From positions 1-49,386 of the forward strand of contig CANRWA010000028.1 in the NCBI GenBank assembly GCA_947643415.1: a DNA stretch of 49,386 nt, written 5' to 3'. Shown here one piece after another: positions 18,110 to 25,927 of the stretch (positions are counted from its first letter, which is position 1; each line of letters begins with the position of its first letter). This DNA is from an uncultured Clostridia bacterium. Its GTDB lineage: Bacteria; Bacillota; Clostridia; Lachnospirales; Lachnospiraceae. The translations under genes were made by a program, and so were the position numbers. A model generated the notes under the pieces. It made no database searches and was not told where the DNA came from. It saw only the letters and a list, made by a program, of their open reading frames with translations.

Positions 18110-18522
18110 TTGTCAAGAGGTAAATTTCAAAAAAACAAACTTTTTTCTCTGACAAAACCCACATTTGTTTTCTGAAGATATCCAGAAGAAGTCTCTGGTC
18201 TGACAGTTCCCGGCATTTGGCCACTCCGTTATTCGTGGATTGGTTACCTACAGGTCAATGGTCCGCCGTAAGCCCTGCTGTCCATTCGCGTGGATCAGTG
18301 TACTTGTACACTGCCGACATGGAGGGAACGCAGATGGCTTGAACCTTGAAGCAGCCAAAGGCTCCTTCCTGATATCTCCAGTTTGCTTTGTTTACAGTTG
18401 CTGCTGATTAGCAGCTGCGCCTGCTTAATCAGCTTAATTGTCCGGCATCAGAATGACAGCCGACCGTCAAGGGCTGCGCAGCAGTTTATTTACCCTTGAC
18501 GGGCGGATGGCAGTCTGATATA
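18110..18522 (-). ncRNA. Candidate IS110/IS1111 guide (bridge/seek) RNA region
   Basis: The noncoding end of the IS downstream of the transposase holds several strong hairpins: CCGTCAAGGG / CCCTTGACGG (18464-18502), GCTGATTA / TAATCAGC (18403-18433) and CAGTGTAC / GTACACTG (18296-18313). IS110-family elements are known to encode a structured RNA in a noncoding end that pairs with donor and target DNA. The exact RNA ends and guide loops are not determined here. Confidence 0.45.
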
Positions 18523-19643
18523 TCACACTGTGCTGATGTTTTCTGTCATCATGCCCCATATAAAGCACGCAAGCTCCCTTGCTACCGCTGTTACTGCTAC
18601 ATTCTTTTTCTTGCCATGCCTTATCATCTTATAATACTTTCTTCTCAGCCTTTCATTCGCTTTGTCCGCATACGCAATTACCTCCGGTGGGTTGCCGTTC
18701 TGCCTTGCTTTCAGGTCTTTTGATTTATGCCCTATTGTCCCTTTGCAGATGCCCCTTGACGCCTCCACCAGCAGTCTCCGCAGATGGCTGTTCCCTGCTT
18801 TTGTAATGGGCAGCCTGTTAATGCTGTCGCTGCTCGAATCTTCCCCGGGGCAAGCCCGAGATATGCCGCATAGATATTCCCTTTGGCAAACCTCCGGAAA
18901 TCCCCTGTTTCCACCAGACAGGATAATGCCGTGTGGGTTTTTACCCCGAGAAAACATACCAGTTTCTTTACTTTTTCCACATACTCCGTTTCCGATGCCA
19001 GTTCCTCAATACGCCTGTCAAATGTCTCTATACGGTTTGTGAGGTACTCATACGTGATCAGGTATTCATTCAGTGTCTCCCTGTCCATTACTCCAAGTTC
19101 TATGGTTTTAAGCCATTTTAAATGTGCCTGCGTCCATTTCCCTTTTTCGTAGTGGAAGCCCTGGCTGAGGCAGAATGCACCAATCTGCTGTTTTATCTTT
19201 TTCAAAGAGGCTTTATGGTCATCACGCATCCGGAGATAGACTTTTACATCGTCATCCTGATCCGTCGGGATATGCACCGCATGGTATCCGCCATAAGCGA
19301 GGCACTGCGCTATCATCAGGGCATCCCTCTTATCTGTTTTGACCCGTTTCCCCTGTTGTGTCAGCATTGTGGTCGGGGCGAGGATCACACAGCGTATCCC
19401 TTTCCTTGTCAATGCGTGGTATAAAGAAAATCCAAGACATCCCGCCTCATAGCCGCAGAGAATATCGCATTCATCTTTTACTTTTTTCTTTATATTCTCA
19501 ATGAACTGCACGATATTGTCCGGTTCCGGTGTTACCTTGACATTTGCGTAAATAATGTCATCCCCGTCAAATCTTGGCTCAATTGCGCATAAAGTGTAAT
19601 TTTTGCTATGGACATCCATTCCAATTCGTAGTATTCTTTTCAT
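18523..19643 (-). pseudogene. IS110-family transposase, frameshifted
   Basis: The N-terminal 267 codons encode the DEDD RuvC-like domain (GMDVHSKNYTL, GYEAG, KTDKRDA) and reach LGLAPG. From there the protein continues one frame back as EDSSSDSINRLPITKAGNSH and on to a normal C-terminus, including the Ser-containing Tnp domain. The joint is a run CCCCGGGG at 18843-18850, consistent with loss of one base. Joined length is about 373 residues, normal for the family. Either a disabled transposase or a sequencing slip; programmed frameshifting is not usual in this family. Confidence 0.85.
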
Positions 19644-19757
19644 AAGGTGACCTCCTTTTGTATGCGGTAATCCCTGTTACCATTGTTTTTGTATCAAACT
19701 CTAGTATACAGGTAAATCCACGTTGCTACAAATGTGGGGTCACTTCATATTGTCCAT

Positions 19758-20171
19758 TCATACTTTATTATTAAAATTACATCTTTGCATTGCAACGCCA
19801 TTTACCATCACCTGAAAACCAAATTGTTTATAAAAATCTGCATTTTTGCTTTCTTCCGGCATTCCTTCTATGTATAGATAATCTTTATATTTTTCAATTA
19901 TCATCTGAAGCATTTTTCCGGCAATTCCCTGATGCTGATAATCTGGATGAACTAAAACATAATGTAAAAAGGCAACCAATTCACTGTCGTCAATTACCCT
20001 TGCGAGACCAACAAGTTTATCCTGATCCCATACTGTAATCACCGTTGCAGAATGCATTAACGCCTTATGCAGACGGCTCGGATATTGTCCTGATACCCAT
20101 CCTACCGACAGAAACAATTCCTGAACCTGCTGCATGGTAAATTTCTTTTGCTCAGTATATAGCAATCCCAT
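19758..20171 (-). CDS. GNAT-family N-acetyltransferase
   Basis: 137 residues with the GNAT acetyl-CoA core: LVGLARVIDD, YVLVHPDYQHQGIAGKML (motif A with Q-x-x-G-x-G/A) and NADFYKQFGFQ near the end. It starts 14 bases after the superoxide reductase gene. The small-molecule or protein target cannot be told from sequence. Confidence 0.85.
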   Translation of the reverse strand: MGLLYTEQKKFTMQQVQELFLSVGWVSGQYPSRLHKALMHSATVITVWDQDKLVGLARVIDDSELVAFLHYVLVHPDYQHQGIAGKMLQMIIEKYKDYLYIEGMPEESKNADFYKQFGFQVMVNGVAMQRCNFNNKV

Positions 20172-20185
20172 AGATTCTCACCCAA

Positions 20186-20560
20186 TCATACTTTCCAAAG
20201 ACTGTGCAGATTACAGTATGCATATACTGCCTCCACCTCATCCCCCTCGCAAAGAGCGAAACATACTTCCGGCTTATCCCCCGGATGCAGCACCTTCCTC
20301 TGGTTCCCCTGTTTCGTCTGCAGGGATACCCACTCAATATAATGCTCTGGCAGCATAGGATGCTCCGCAGACCCTACACTGACTTTTACCAAATTTCCCT
20401 CTACCTTGTACACAGGAACGTGTTTCTCCACTGCGGCATCCACAGTGCCGGGAATAATCTCTTTCATTTTCTGTCCACAGCACATTACCGGAACCCCGGC
20501 ATCCTTAACCACCGCAATAATGTTCCCACAATGCTCACAAATATAAAATTTCTGTTCCAT
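20186..20560 (-). CDS. dfx: Desulfoferrodoxin-type superoxide reductase
   Basis: 124 residues. N-terminal desulforedoxin domain: CEHCGN and MCCGQ supply the four Cys of iron center I. C-terminal neelaredoxin domain: Glu/His ligands in EKHVPV, EHPMLPEHYIEW, and C...H in CNLHSLW form the catalytic His4-Cys iron. It reduces superoxide to peroxide without releasing oxygen, using rubredoxin as donor. Located between the CGGC-protein and GNAT genes. Confidence 0.93.
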   Translation of the reverse strand: MEQKFYICEHCGNIIAVVKDAGVPVMCCGQKMKEIIPGTVDAAVEKHVPVYKVEGNLVKVSVGSAEHPMLPEHYIEWVSLQTKQGNQRKVLHPGDKPEVCFALCEGDEVEAVYAYCNLHSLWKV

Positions 20561-20580
20561 TTTATAATTCCTCTCTTTCT

Positions 20581-20913
20581 TTAATGTGTATAGTCTAAAA
20601 TCCTAATCTGTTTTCCAATATCTTTCTGTATCAATTCCTTCATCCTTTTCGCAAACGGGCAGGGATACCCAATTGGTGTCCCTTTCTGGACGCAAGAAGC
20701 AAATGCAATGGTATCTGCACCCCGTTTTACAAGTTCCCTCGCCCGCAGGACGGCCTTTTTGCCTGGGCAGCCGCCACAGTTGATAAAGCCAATGATTTCA
20801 ATTTCCTCCCCAACACTGGAAAATACCCCTCTCTTTTCCCGAATCGCCATAAAATCGGCAGTTCCCGGACAGTAATCCTCCGTCTGCATACACCGGATAA
20901 TACCTACTTTCAT
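20581..20913 (-). CDS. CGGC-domain protein
   Basis: About 110 residues. The ATG at 20913 forms an ATGA overlap with the stop of the upstream Mrp gene. The motif INCGGCPGKKAVLRA defines the CGGC domain; additional Cys residues are in RCMQTEDYCPG and FASCVQKG...YPCPFA, so it likely binds metal or an Fe-S cluster. Such proteins accompany Mrp and NifX-type genes in anaerobes; exact role unknown. Confidence 0.8.
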   Translation of the reverse strand: MKVGIIRCMQTEDYCPGTADFMAIREKRGVFSSVGEEIEIIGFINCGGCPGKKAVLRARELVKRGADTIAFASCVQKGTPIGYPCPFAKRMKELIQKDIGKQIRILDYTH

Positions 20914-21761
20914 TTTCCACCGCCTTTCAGTTCTATTCCCTCTACCAGTTCCGTCAAACATTCTGTTTCATATTCCGCTAAACCTCCTCTGTCACAAGCA
21001 GCTGCCAACCCAGAGTCAACAGGAATCTGCGCTATCATGCCAATCCCATACTCTGCGGCTGACTGCTTTACATGGCTGTCTCCGAATATGAAATGCTTCT
21101 CATGGCAGGACGGGCATTCAAAATATGCCATATTCTCCACAATGCCAAACACCGGAATATCTAACATCTCTGCCATTTTCACAGCCTTGCCCACAATCAT
21201 TCCGACCAATTCCTGCGGAGAAGTTACCACAACAATCCCATCCACCGGAAGGGACTGGAACACTGTCAGCGGGACATCCCCTGTTCCCGGCGGCATATCC
21301 ACAAACATATAATCCACATCCCCCCAGCAGACATCCGTCCAGAACTGCTTAACCGTACCTGCAATCAACGGTCCCCGCCATACCACTGGGTCCGTATCAT
21401 GCTCCAGAAGCAGATTGACAGACATAATCTTCATCCCGTCTTTGGTCTCTGCCGGAAGTATCCCTGTTTCATTGCTTACCGCCTTCTTCTGGATGCCGAA
21501 AATACGGGGAATTGACGGTCCCGTAATATCAGCATCCAAAACAGCACACCGGTATCCCTTTTTCTGCATGGCAGATGCCAGCAGGGAAGTTACCAGAGAC
21601 TTTCCCACGCCGCCTTTCCCGCTGACAATGCCGATTACATTTTTCACATGGGTTCCGGCATTTGGTTCTTCCAAAAAGCTCTGTGGTTCTCTTCTTTCTG
21701 CACAGTCGCTCCCACATTCCCTACAGTTATGGGAACAGTTTTCACTTTCACGCATTAACAT
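20910..21761 (-). CDS. Mrp/NBP35-family Fe-S carrier ATPase
   Basis: 283 residues (or 281 from the ATG at 21755). N-terminal Cys-rich motif CSHNCRECGSDC. The deviant P-loop GKGGVGKS lies near residue 50, then DADITGPSIP and MPPGTGD; a C-terminal CPSC pair binds the bridging cluster. These proteins hold and transfer [4Fe-4S] clusters. The start overlaps the stop of the DUF134-NifX gene, so the genes are one operon. Confidence 0.88.
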   Translation of the reverse strand: MLMRESENCSHNCRECGSDCAERREPQSFLEEPNAGTHVKNVIGIVSGKGGVGKSLVTSLLASAMQKKGYRCAVLDADITGPSIPRIFGIQKKAVSNETGILPAETKDGMKIMSVNLLLEHDTDPVVWRGPLIAGTVKQFWTDVCWGDVDYMFVDMPPGTGDVPLTVFQSLPVDGIVVVTSPQELVGMIVGKAVKMAEMLDIPVFGIVENMAYFECPSCHEKHFIFGDSHVKQSAAEYGIGMIAQIPVDSGLAAACDRGGLAEYETECLTELVEGIELKGGGK

Positions 21762-22543
21762 CCGCCCCCATTTCCTGCACAGCCATGCTTATCTTCCCCG
21801 CAGGCATGCCCGTTTCCATGATGATGTCCTTCCCCGTGATGGTCACAATGAACATCCGGGTCAAATGCCAGGTTTCCTGCAAGCAGTTTATCCACTGCCT
21901 CATCCGCACTGCCAGTCACTCCGCCATAAAGACGGATGCCCGCTTCTGCCAATGCAGTCTGCGCACCTGCCCCAATCCCACCGCAAATCAGCGTATCCAC
22001 GTTCCGTGCAGACAGCATCCCCGCAAGGGCGCCATGTCCGCTCCCGCCTGCATCCACTACCTGCGCTCTGGTAACTTTCCCATCCTCAATCTCATAAACC
22101 TTAAACTGCTCTGTATGCCCAAAATGCGGGAATACCTCTCCATTTTCATAAGTAACCGCAACCTTCATAATCCTGTCTTCCTCTCTTTCTCCGGCAGTTT
22201 CCGCCGTATACTCAGCCCTGTCACATTTTTTACCGCAACACCTCCATGCAGAGCCGTCACAGAGTGCATAATTCCCGCCGGAAATGCACAGTGTCTTTCC
22301 TCCTACAAGGAGGTCCGCAATCTTCGTCCTGGCTCTTTCATACATTTCTGTAACCGTGGTACGGGAAATCCCCATCTGTCTAGCGCACTGCTCATGGGTT
22401 CTTTTTTCATGGTCAATCAGTCTGACTGCCTCAAACTCATCCACCGTCAGCAGTACCTGTTCCGTACTTTCTGTGCCACAGGGAACAAAACTGCTATATT
22501 TTGGCTCAAAACAGATTCTCCTACACCGGACTGGCCTTGCCAT
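21755..22543 (-). CDS. DUF134-NifX/NifB-domain fusion protein
   Basis: 262 residues; GGAGGTGG 5 bases before the ATG. Residues 1-~95 are a DUF134 domain, with a sigma-like helix-turn-helix (CARQMGISRTTVTEMYERA). A linker with Cys follows, then from about residue 125 a dinitrogenase Fe-Mo cofactor (NifX/NifB C-terminal) domain: KVAVTYENGEVFPHFGHTEQ, DTLICGGIGAGAQ. The tail is His-, Gly- and Cys-rich (CDHHGEGHHHGNGHACG), likely metal binding. No nitrogenase genes are visible, so it probably handles metal or Fe-S clusters. First gene of the Mrp-CGGC operon. Confidence 0.88.
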   Translation of the reverse strand: MARPVRCRRICFEPKYSSFVPCGTESTEQVLLTVDEFEAVRLIDHEKRTHEQCARQMGISRTTVTEMYERARTKIADLLVGGKTLCISGGNYALCDGSAWRCCGKKCDRAEYTAETAGEREEDRIMKVAVTYENGEVFPHFGHTEQFKVYEIEDGKVTRAQVVDAGGSGHGALAGMLSARNVDTLICGGIGAGAQTALAEAGIRLYGGVTGSADEAVDKLLAGNLAFDPDVHCDHHGEGHHHGNGHACGEDKHGCAGNGGGC

Positions 22544-22560
22544 GCATCCACCTCCATTTC

Positions 22561-22630
22561 CGACATATGACGATAATATAATATCATTGTAGATTTTTTA
22601 TTTCAAGATACTATGAAATTTATGAGTAAC
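22561..22630 (-). promoter_or_regulatory. Promoter P1 with 24-bp operator (DUF134-NifX operon)
   Basis: Minus strand: operator GTTACT-N12-AGTATC at 22607-22630, directly followed by -35 TTGAAA, a 17-base spacer and -10 TATTAT (22578-22583). Just downstream is CGTCATATGTCG (22561-22572), nearly the 12-bp palindrome also found at P2. Confidence 0.7.
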
Positions 22631-22663
22631 TCATTTTTTAACTGCCGTCTTGCCCCTCTATTG

Positions 22664-23269
22664 TTATGAATAAAAAATACACCCCATAACCGCCGCCAAT
22701 GACAGCAATGCAATCGGCGGGAATTCCTTTTTCCTGACAGCCTGATACAAAACAGTGACAAGCCCCAGAATAAACAACAGGATGCATGCCATCGGGTCAA
22801 CTGCCATGAAAACGCTTCCCATCCCCTGTGTTTCTGCCAAATGGCCATATTGGGATACCCCGGAAGGAATACATATGGAAACTGCCATATAGATGCCCGT
22901 AGCGAGGATTACCCCCATTAAGCACGGTTTTACCCCTTTTAACACAGCCTGCACCTTTTCACGTTTCAGGAAATTATGGAACAGGACTGTAACTGCCAGC
23001 AAAATCAAAAACGAAGGCAGGAGCACACCAATTGTCGCAGCCAGCGCTCCCAGGAAGCCTCCCTGCTTACTTCCCACATAAGTAGCCATATTTACCATAA
23101 TCGGACCGGGCGTGGACTCGCTGAGTGCAACAAGATTAGAAAACATCTCTGCATCCATCCATTGATTTTCAAGGACTATATCCCGGATCAGGGGAATCGC
23201 ACCATATGCGCCGCCGAAGGAAAACAGGCCTATTTTCAAAAAAGCAGCCAGCAGCTTTATATAGATCAC
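22664..23269 (-). CDS. Chromate transporter, short-chain subunit (second)
   Basis: 201 residues; GTG start in a GTGA overlap with the upstream paralogue, with GGAGG 8 bases before. Several hydrophobic segments and the CHR-family signatures FSFGGAYGAIPLI and ESTPGPIMVNMATYVG. Short-chain ChrA proteins work as pairs with opposite membrane topology to export chromate or related anions. Confidence 0.87.
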   Translation of the reverse strand: MIYIKLLAAFLKIGLFSFGGAYGAIPLIRDIVLENQWMDAEMFSNLVALSESTPGPIMVNMATYVGSKQGGFLGALAATIGVLLPSFLILLAVTVLFHNFLKREKVQAVLKGVKPCLMGVILATGIYMAVSICIPSGVSQYGHLAETQGMGSVFMAVDPMACILLFILGLVTVLYQAVRKKEFPPIALLSLAAVMGCIFYS

Positions 23270-23853
23270 AGATCATCCCTCCCCGCTTTTTTATTCCCCG
23301 GTCTCCCAAAGAGCGCCAGGCCAACGAAACCGCTGCAAATAATAAAATATACCGTGGAAATATGCATCCCGGCGATATTCATGGCTAACGCGGCAAGGAA
23401 AAAGAAAATAACAAGGAATATCTGAGCCTTTCTATCCGGAGATTTTTTCATCATCTTCCGTATCATCCTGACCGCCGCCTGTATGATCAGAATGGAAACC
23501 GCGATCCGGATTCCCCTGAAAGCCTTCTCAATCATCCCGACAACCAGCATATTTTCAAAAAAAGCAGAAATGGCAAAAAGCAGAAGGAATGATGGGAGAA
23601 TCATGCCGACGGTCGCAAAAAACGCGCCTCTCATACCGGCCAGCTTATATCCCGTATAGGTGGCACAGTTTATCGCGATCGGCCCCGGCGTGGATTCCGC
23701 AATGACTGTGACATCCATCAGCTCATCTGCTGTGAGCCATTTTTTCTTCTCGACACATTCATAATCCAGCAGGGAGAGCATGGCATACCCGCCACCAAAC
23801 GTAAGCGCCCCTATCCTGCCAAAAGTCAGAAATAAATCCATAATCTGTTTCAT
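23266..23853 (-). CDS. Chromate transporter, short-chain subunit (first)
   Basis: About 195 residues from the ATG at 23853 (GGAG upstream). CHR-family signatures LTFGGGYAMLSLL and ESTPGPIAINCATYTG, multiple membrane segments. Paired with the following half-size paralogue. Transcribed from promoter P2, which shares its operator with the Fe-S and sirtuin genes. Confidence 0.87.
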   Translation of the reverse strand: MKQIMDLFLTFGRIGALTFGGGYAMLSLLDYECVEKKKWLTADELMDVTVIAESTPGPIAINCATYTGYKLAGMRGAFFATVGMILPSFLLLFAISAFFENMLVVGMIEKAFRGIRIAVSILIIQAAVRMIRKMMKKSPDRKAQIFLVIFFFLAALAMNIAGMHISTVYFIICSGFVGLALFGRPGNKKAGRDDL

Positions 23854-23873
23854 CCGTCTATACACTCCTTTTC

Positions 23874-23943
23874 CGTCATATGACGATAACATAATAAGCC
23901 AGAACCCCGCAGAATGCAAGATACTATGAAATTTATAAGTAAC
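23874..23943 (-). promoter_or_regulatory. Promoter P2 with 24-bp operator (chromate operon)
   Basis: Operator GTTACT-N12-AGTATC at 23920-23943 (minus), then -35 TTGCAT, a 17-base spacer and -10 TATTAT (23891-23896). A perfect 12-bp palindrome CGTCATATGACG (23874-23885) lies immediately after the -10. Confidence 0.7.
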
Positions 23944-23979
23944 CTGCTCCCTCCCTGGTTTATCGGAAATCAGCATCAA

Positions 23980-24021
23980 TGTGACTTCGTCACAGAATCA
24001 AAAGGTTTCTCCCCGTATAAT
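23980..24021 (+). promoter_or_regulatory. Crp/Fnr-type site and -10 box before the ferredoxin operon
   Basis: Palindrome TGTGACTTCGTCACA (23980-23994) has half-sites like those of Crp/Fnr proteins. TATAAT (24016-24021) follows with no recognisable -35, placing the site near -41, the position of an activator that replaces the -35. Confidence 0.55.
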
Positions 24022-24046
24022 AAAGAAAAACAAAAGGAGTTTTACC

Positions 24047-24244
24047 ATGGCAAAAAAGAAAGCGGCTGTCAGCATCCGGGAATGCGTTGCCTGCGGATGC
24101 TGCATAAAAGTCTGTCCACGAAACGCGATCACCGTTCCAGGCGGCATCCATGCGGTCGTCAACAGGGAATTATGTGTCGGATGCGGGAAATGTGTAAAGG
24201 AATGCCCCGCAAGTATTATCTCATTGGAGGTGACAGAATCATGA
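24047..24244 (+). CDS. 2[4Fe-4S] ferredoxin
   Basis: 65 residues; ATG preceded by AAAAGGAG. Two ferredoxin motifs, CVACGCCIKVCP and CVGCGKCVKECP, bind two [4Fe-4S] clusters. Its stop overlaps the start of the next gene (ATGA), so the two proteins are made together, presumably as electron donor and membrane partner. Confidence 0.9.
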   Translation: MAKKKAAVSIRECVACGCCIKVCPRNAITVPGGIHAVVNRELCVGCGKCVKECPASIISLEVTES

Positions 24245-24834
24245 AAGGAAAAAAGAAATGGTATGATTACCTTTGGATTGCCTCACTGGCCTACCTGATC
24301 CTCGGATTTTTTAATATTCTCTTTGCATGGCTGGGGCTTTTATGCTTTTTTATTCCTCTTGCCATAGCGGTTGTAAAAGGCAATAAGGCATACTGCAACA
24401 AATACTGTGGCAGAGGACAGCTATTTTCCCTGGTCGGCGGCAGGTTCGGCCTGTCACGGAAAAAGGATATCCCCAGCTGGATGAGATCAAGTTATTTCCG
24501 ATATGGATTTTTGATATTCTTCTTTGCAATGTTCTTCCTTATGCTGTGGAACACCTGGCTGGTCTTCGCCGGGACAAAAAATCTTGGCACCGTAGTAACA
24601 CTGCTGTGGACATTCAAGCTCCCATGGCATTGGGCTTACCATGGAACCCTGTTCTCTGACGGTGTCGCCCAGTTCGCTTTCGGCTTCTACAGCGTGATGC
24701 TCACCTCCACCATACTGGGACTTTTGACCATGATCTTATTCAAGCCCCGCTCCTGGTGCGTATACTGCCCCATGGGAACAATGACACAGCTTATATGCAA
24801 AGCCAAAAACGTGACTGCGTCACAGAAACAGTAA
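24241..24834 (+). CDS. NapH/CcoG-like membrane Fe-S protein
   Basis: 197 residues; GGAGGTG 8 bases before the ATG. About four membrane segments. A CNKYCGRGQLFSLVGG motif after the second segment and CVYCPMGT near the end resemble the cysteine motifs of the NapH/NosR/RdxA family, which pass electrons between the quinone pool or ferredoxins and periplasmic enzymes. The normal second ferredoxin-like domain is missing and is probably supplied by the small ferredoxin upstream. Confidence 0.75.
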   Translation: MKGKKKWYDYLWIASLAYLILGFFNILFAWLGLLCFFIPLAIAVVKGNKAYCNKYCGRGQLFSLVGGRFGLSRKKDIPSWMRSSYFRYGFLIFFFAMFFLMLWNTWLVFAGTKNLGTVVTLLWTFKLPWHWAYHGTLFSDGVAQFAFGFYSVMLTSTILGLLTMILFKPRSWCVYCPMGTMTQLICKAKNVTASQKQ

Positions 24835-24851
24835 GCAGGATATGATACATT
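24810..24851 (+). promoter_or_regulatory. Second Crp/Fnr-like site and possible trxA promoter
   Basis: CGTGACTGCGTCACAG (24810-24825) repeats the palindrome seen at 23980, inside the last codons of the NapH-like gene. TACATT (24846-24851) lies at the same distance as in the ferredoxin promoter. A UUCG-type hairpin ACACCCTTCGGGTGT (24870-24884) follows. Confidence 0.4.
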
Positions 24852-24935
24852 GCTAACAGATAAAAAGAAACACCCTTCGGGTGTACCTCAATGCGCCAAA
24901 AGCAGCGCAGGAATAAAGAAAGGAAGGTACTGATT

Positions 24936-25244
24936 ATGTCCATAATTCATGTAAACAAAGATAACTTCGATTCTGTAAGAACCAGCGAAAAGCCCGTGCT
25001 CCTGGATTTCTACGCCGACTGGTGCGGCCCCTGCCGCATGGTATCCCCCATAGTGGAAGAGATCGCGGCAGAAAACCCGCAGTACCTGATAGGCAAGATC
25101 AACGTAGACCAGGAACCGGAACTGGCACAGAAATTCCATGTCATGAGCATCCCCACACTGGCTGTAATTAAAAACGGAAACGTCATAAGCCAGTCGGCAG
25201 GCGCGAGAGCGAAAGCAGATATCCTCGCCATGCTAAAGGGCTAG
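24936..25244 (+). CDS. trxA: Thioredoxin
   Basis: 102 residues; AGGAAGG before the ATG. Canonical thioredoxin fold with active site WCGPC near residues 28-32 (YADWCGPCRM), the cis-Pro in MSIPTL and KNGNVI. Reduces protein disulfides. Lies downstream of the ferredoxin/NapH-like pair. Its 3' end overlaps the convergent Crp/Fnr gene by 12 bases. Confidence 0.93.
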   Translation: MSIIHVNKDNFDSVRTSEKPVLLDFYADWCGPCRMVSPIVEEIAAENPQYLIGKINVDQEPELAQKFHVMSIPTLAVIKNGNVISQSAGARAKADILAMLKG

Positions 25245-25904
25245 ATCACGAAGGCGCTTTTTGTCAAGGATCGTAACGCCGCCTCTGGAAACCTCCACGA
25301 TCCCTTCGCCTGCAAAATATTTCAGCATCCGGGATACCACTTCACGGGCAGAACCCATATACCGGGCAATCTGCCCGTGCGTCAGCGCAATGGTATCCGA
25401 TCCGGTTCTGCCGGATTCATCTGAAAGGAAGATTGCCAGACGTTTATCCATGCTCATAAACAAAATCTGCTGCATCACCCACATCACATCCGAAAAACGG
25501 CTGACCGCAGTTTCCAACGCAAATATGCGGATGTCCGGATTCCGCTGCGACACTGCCGCAAAAGCAGGCCCGCTGACCACACAGCACTGGCTGTCCTCCT
25601 CCGCGTCTACGAATACATCAAACGTGACGGCATCCAGCACGCAGGAAGCAGACAGCATACACAGATCGCCCCTGTGCAGACGGTAAAGCGTGATCTCCTT
25701 TCCCTCATCCGACATCATATAAAGGCGCAGGCTCCCAGAACAGACGAAGATCACACCGGAACATTCTTCGCCGTTATGGATATTCCTTCCCTTCGGGTAA
25801 GTAAGCATATGAGAATTCCGGCAGATGTACTCCCTGTCTGCACCGGATATTTTCTCCCAAAAAGGGAAATTTTCTTTATAAATATTTTCATATTTTGTTT
25901 CCAT
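25233..25904 (-). CDS. Crp/Fnr-family transcriptional regulator
   Basis: About 223 residues from the ATG at 25904 (229 if an upstream GTG is used). N-terminal cyclic-nucleotide-binding-like beta barrel (ILTYPKGRNIHNGEE-like region, VFVCSGSLRLYM), C-terminal winged helix (LTHGQIARYMGSAREVVSRM). Cysteines are scattered (CS, VCSG, CMLSASC, CC) but not in the usual Fnr N-terminal cluster pattern, so the ligand is unclear. It is the likely binder of the two TGTGAC-type palindromes near the ferredoxin and trxA genes. Confidence 0.85.
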   Translation of the reverse strand: METKYENIYKENFPFWEKISGADREYICRNSHMLTYPKGRNIHNGEECSGVIFVCSGSLRLYMMSDEGKEITLYRLHRGDLCMLSASCVLDAVTFDVFVDAEEDSQCCVVSGPAFAAVSQRNPDIRIFALETAVSRFSDVMWVMQQILFMSMDKRLAIFLSDESGRTGSDTIALTHGQIARYMGSAREVVSRMLKYFAGEGIVEVSRGGVTILDKKRLRDLAL

Positions 25905-25927
25905 TCTCTCATCTTCTTTCACACAAC

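Larger units (their letters stand above)
18097..19749 (-). mobile_element. IS110-family insertion sequence, inactivated
   Basis: A frameshifted IS110 transposase with a short (about 96-106 base) upstream flank and a long (about 425 base) structured downstream flank. An 11-bp inverted repeat marks the likely ends: TATGAAGTGAC at 18097-18107 and GTCACTTCATA at 19739-19749. The long downstream noncoding end and small subterminal repeats fit the IS1111 branch of the family. The element sits between the GNAT gene stop and the rubredoxin ribosome site. Confidence 0.7.

Noticed and set aside
18843..18850. Programmed frameshift in the IS110 transposase
   Set aside because: The CCCCGGGG run is not a typical slippery signal and the family normally has a single frame; a 1-bp deletion is simpler.
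23914..24240. Longer plus-strand frame running into the NapH-like gene
   Set aside because: It overlaps the real ferredoxin gene in another frame; the ATG at 24241 has a strong ribosome site and a normal N-terminus.
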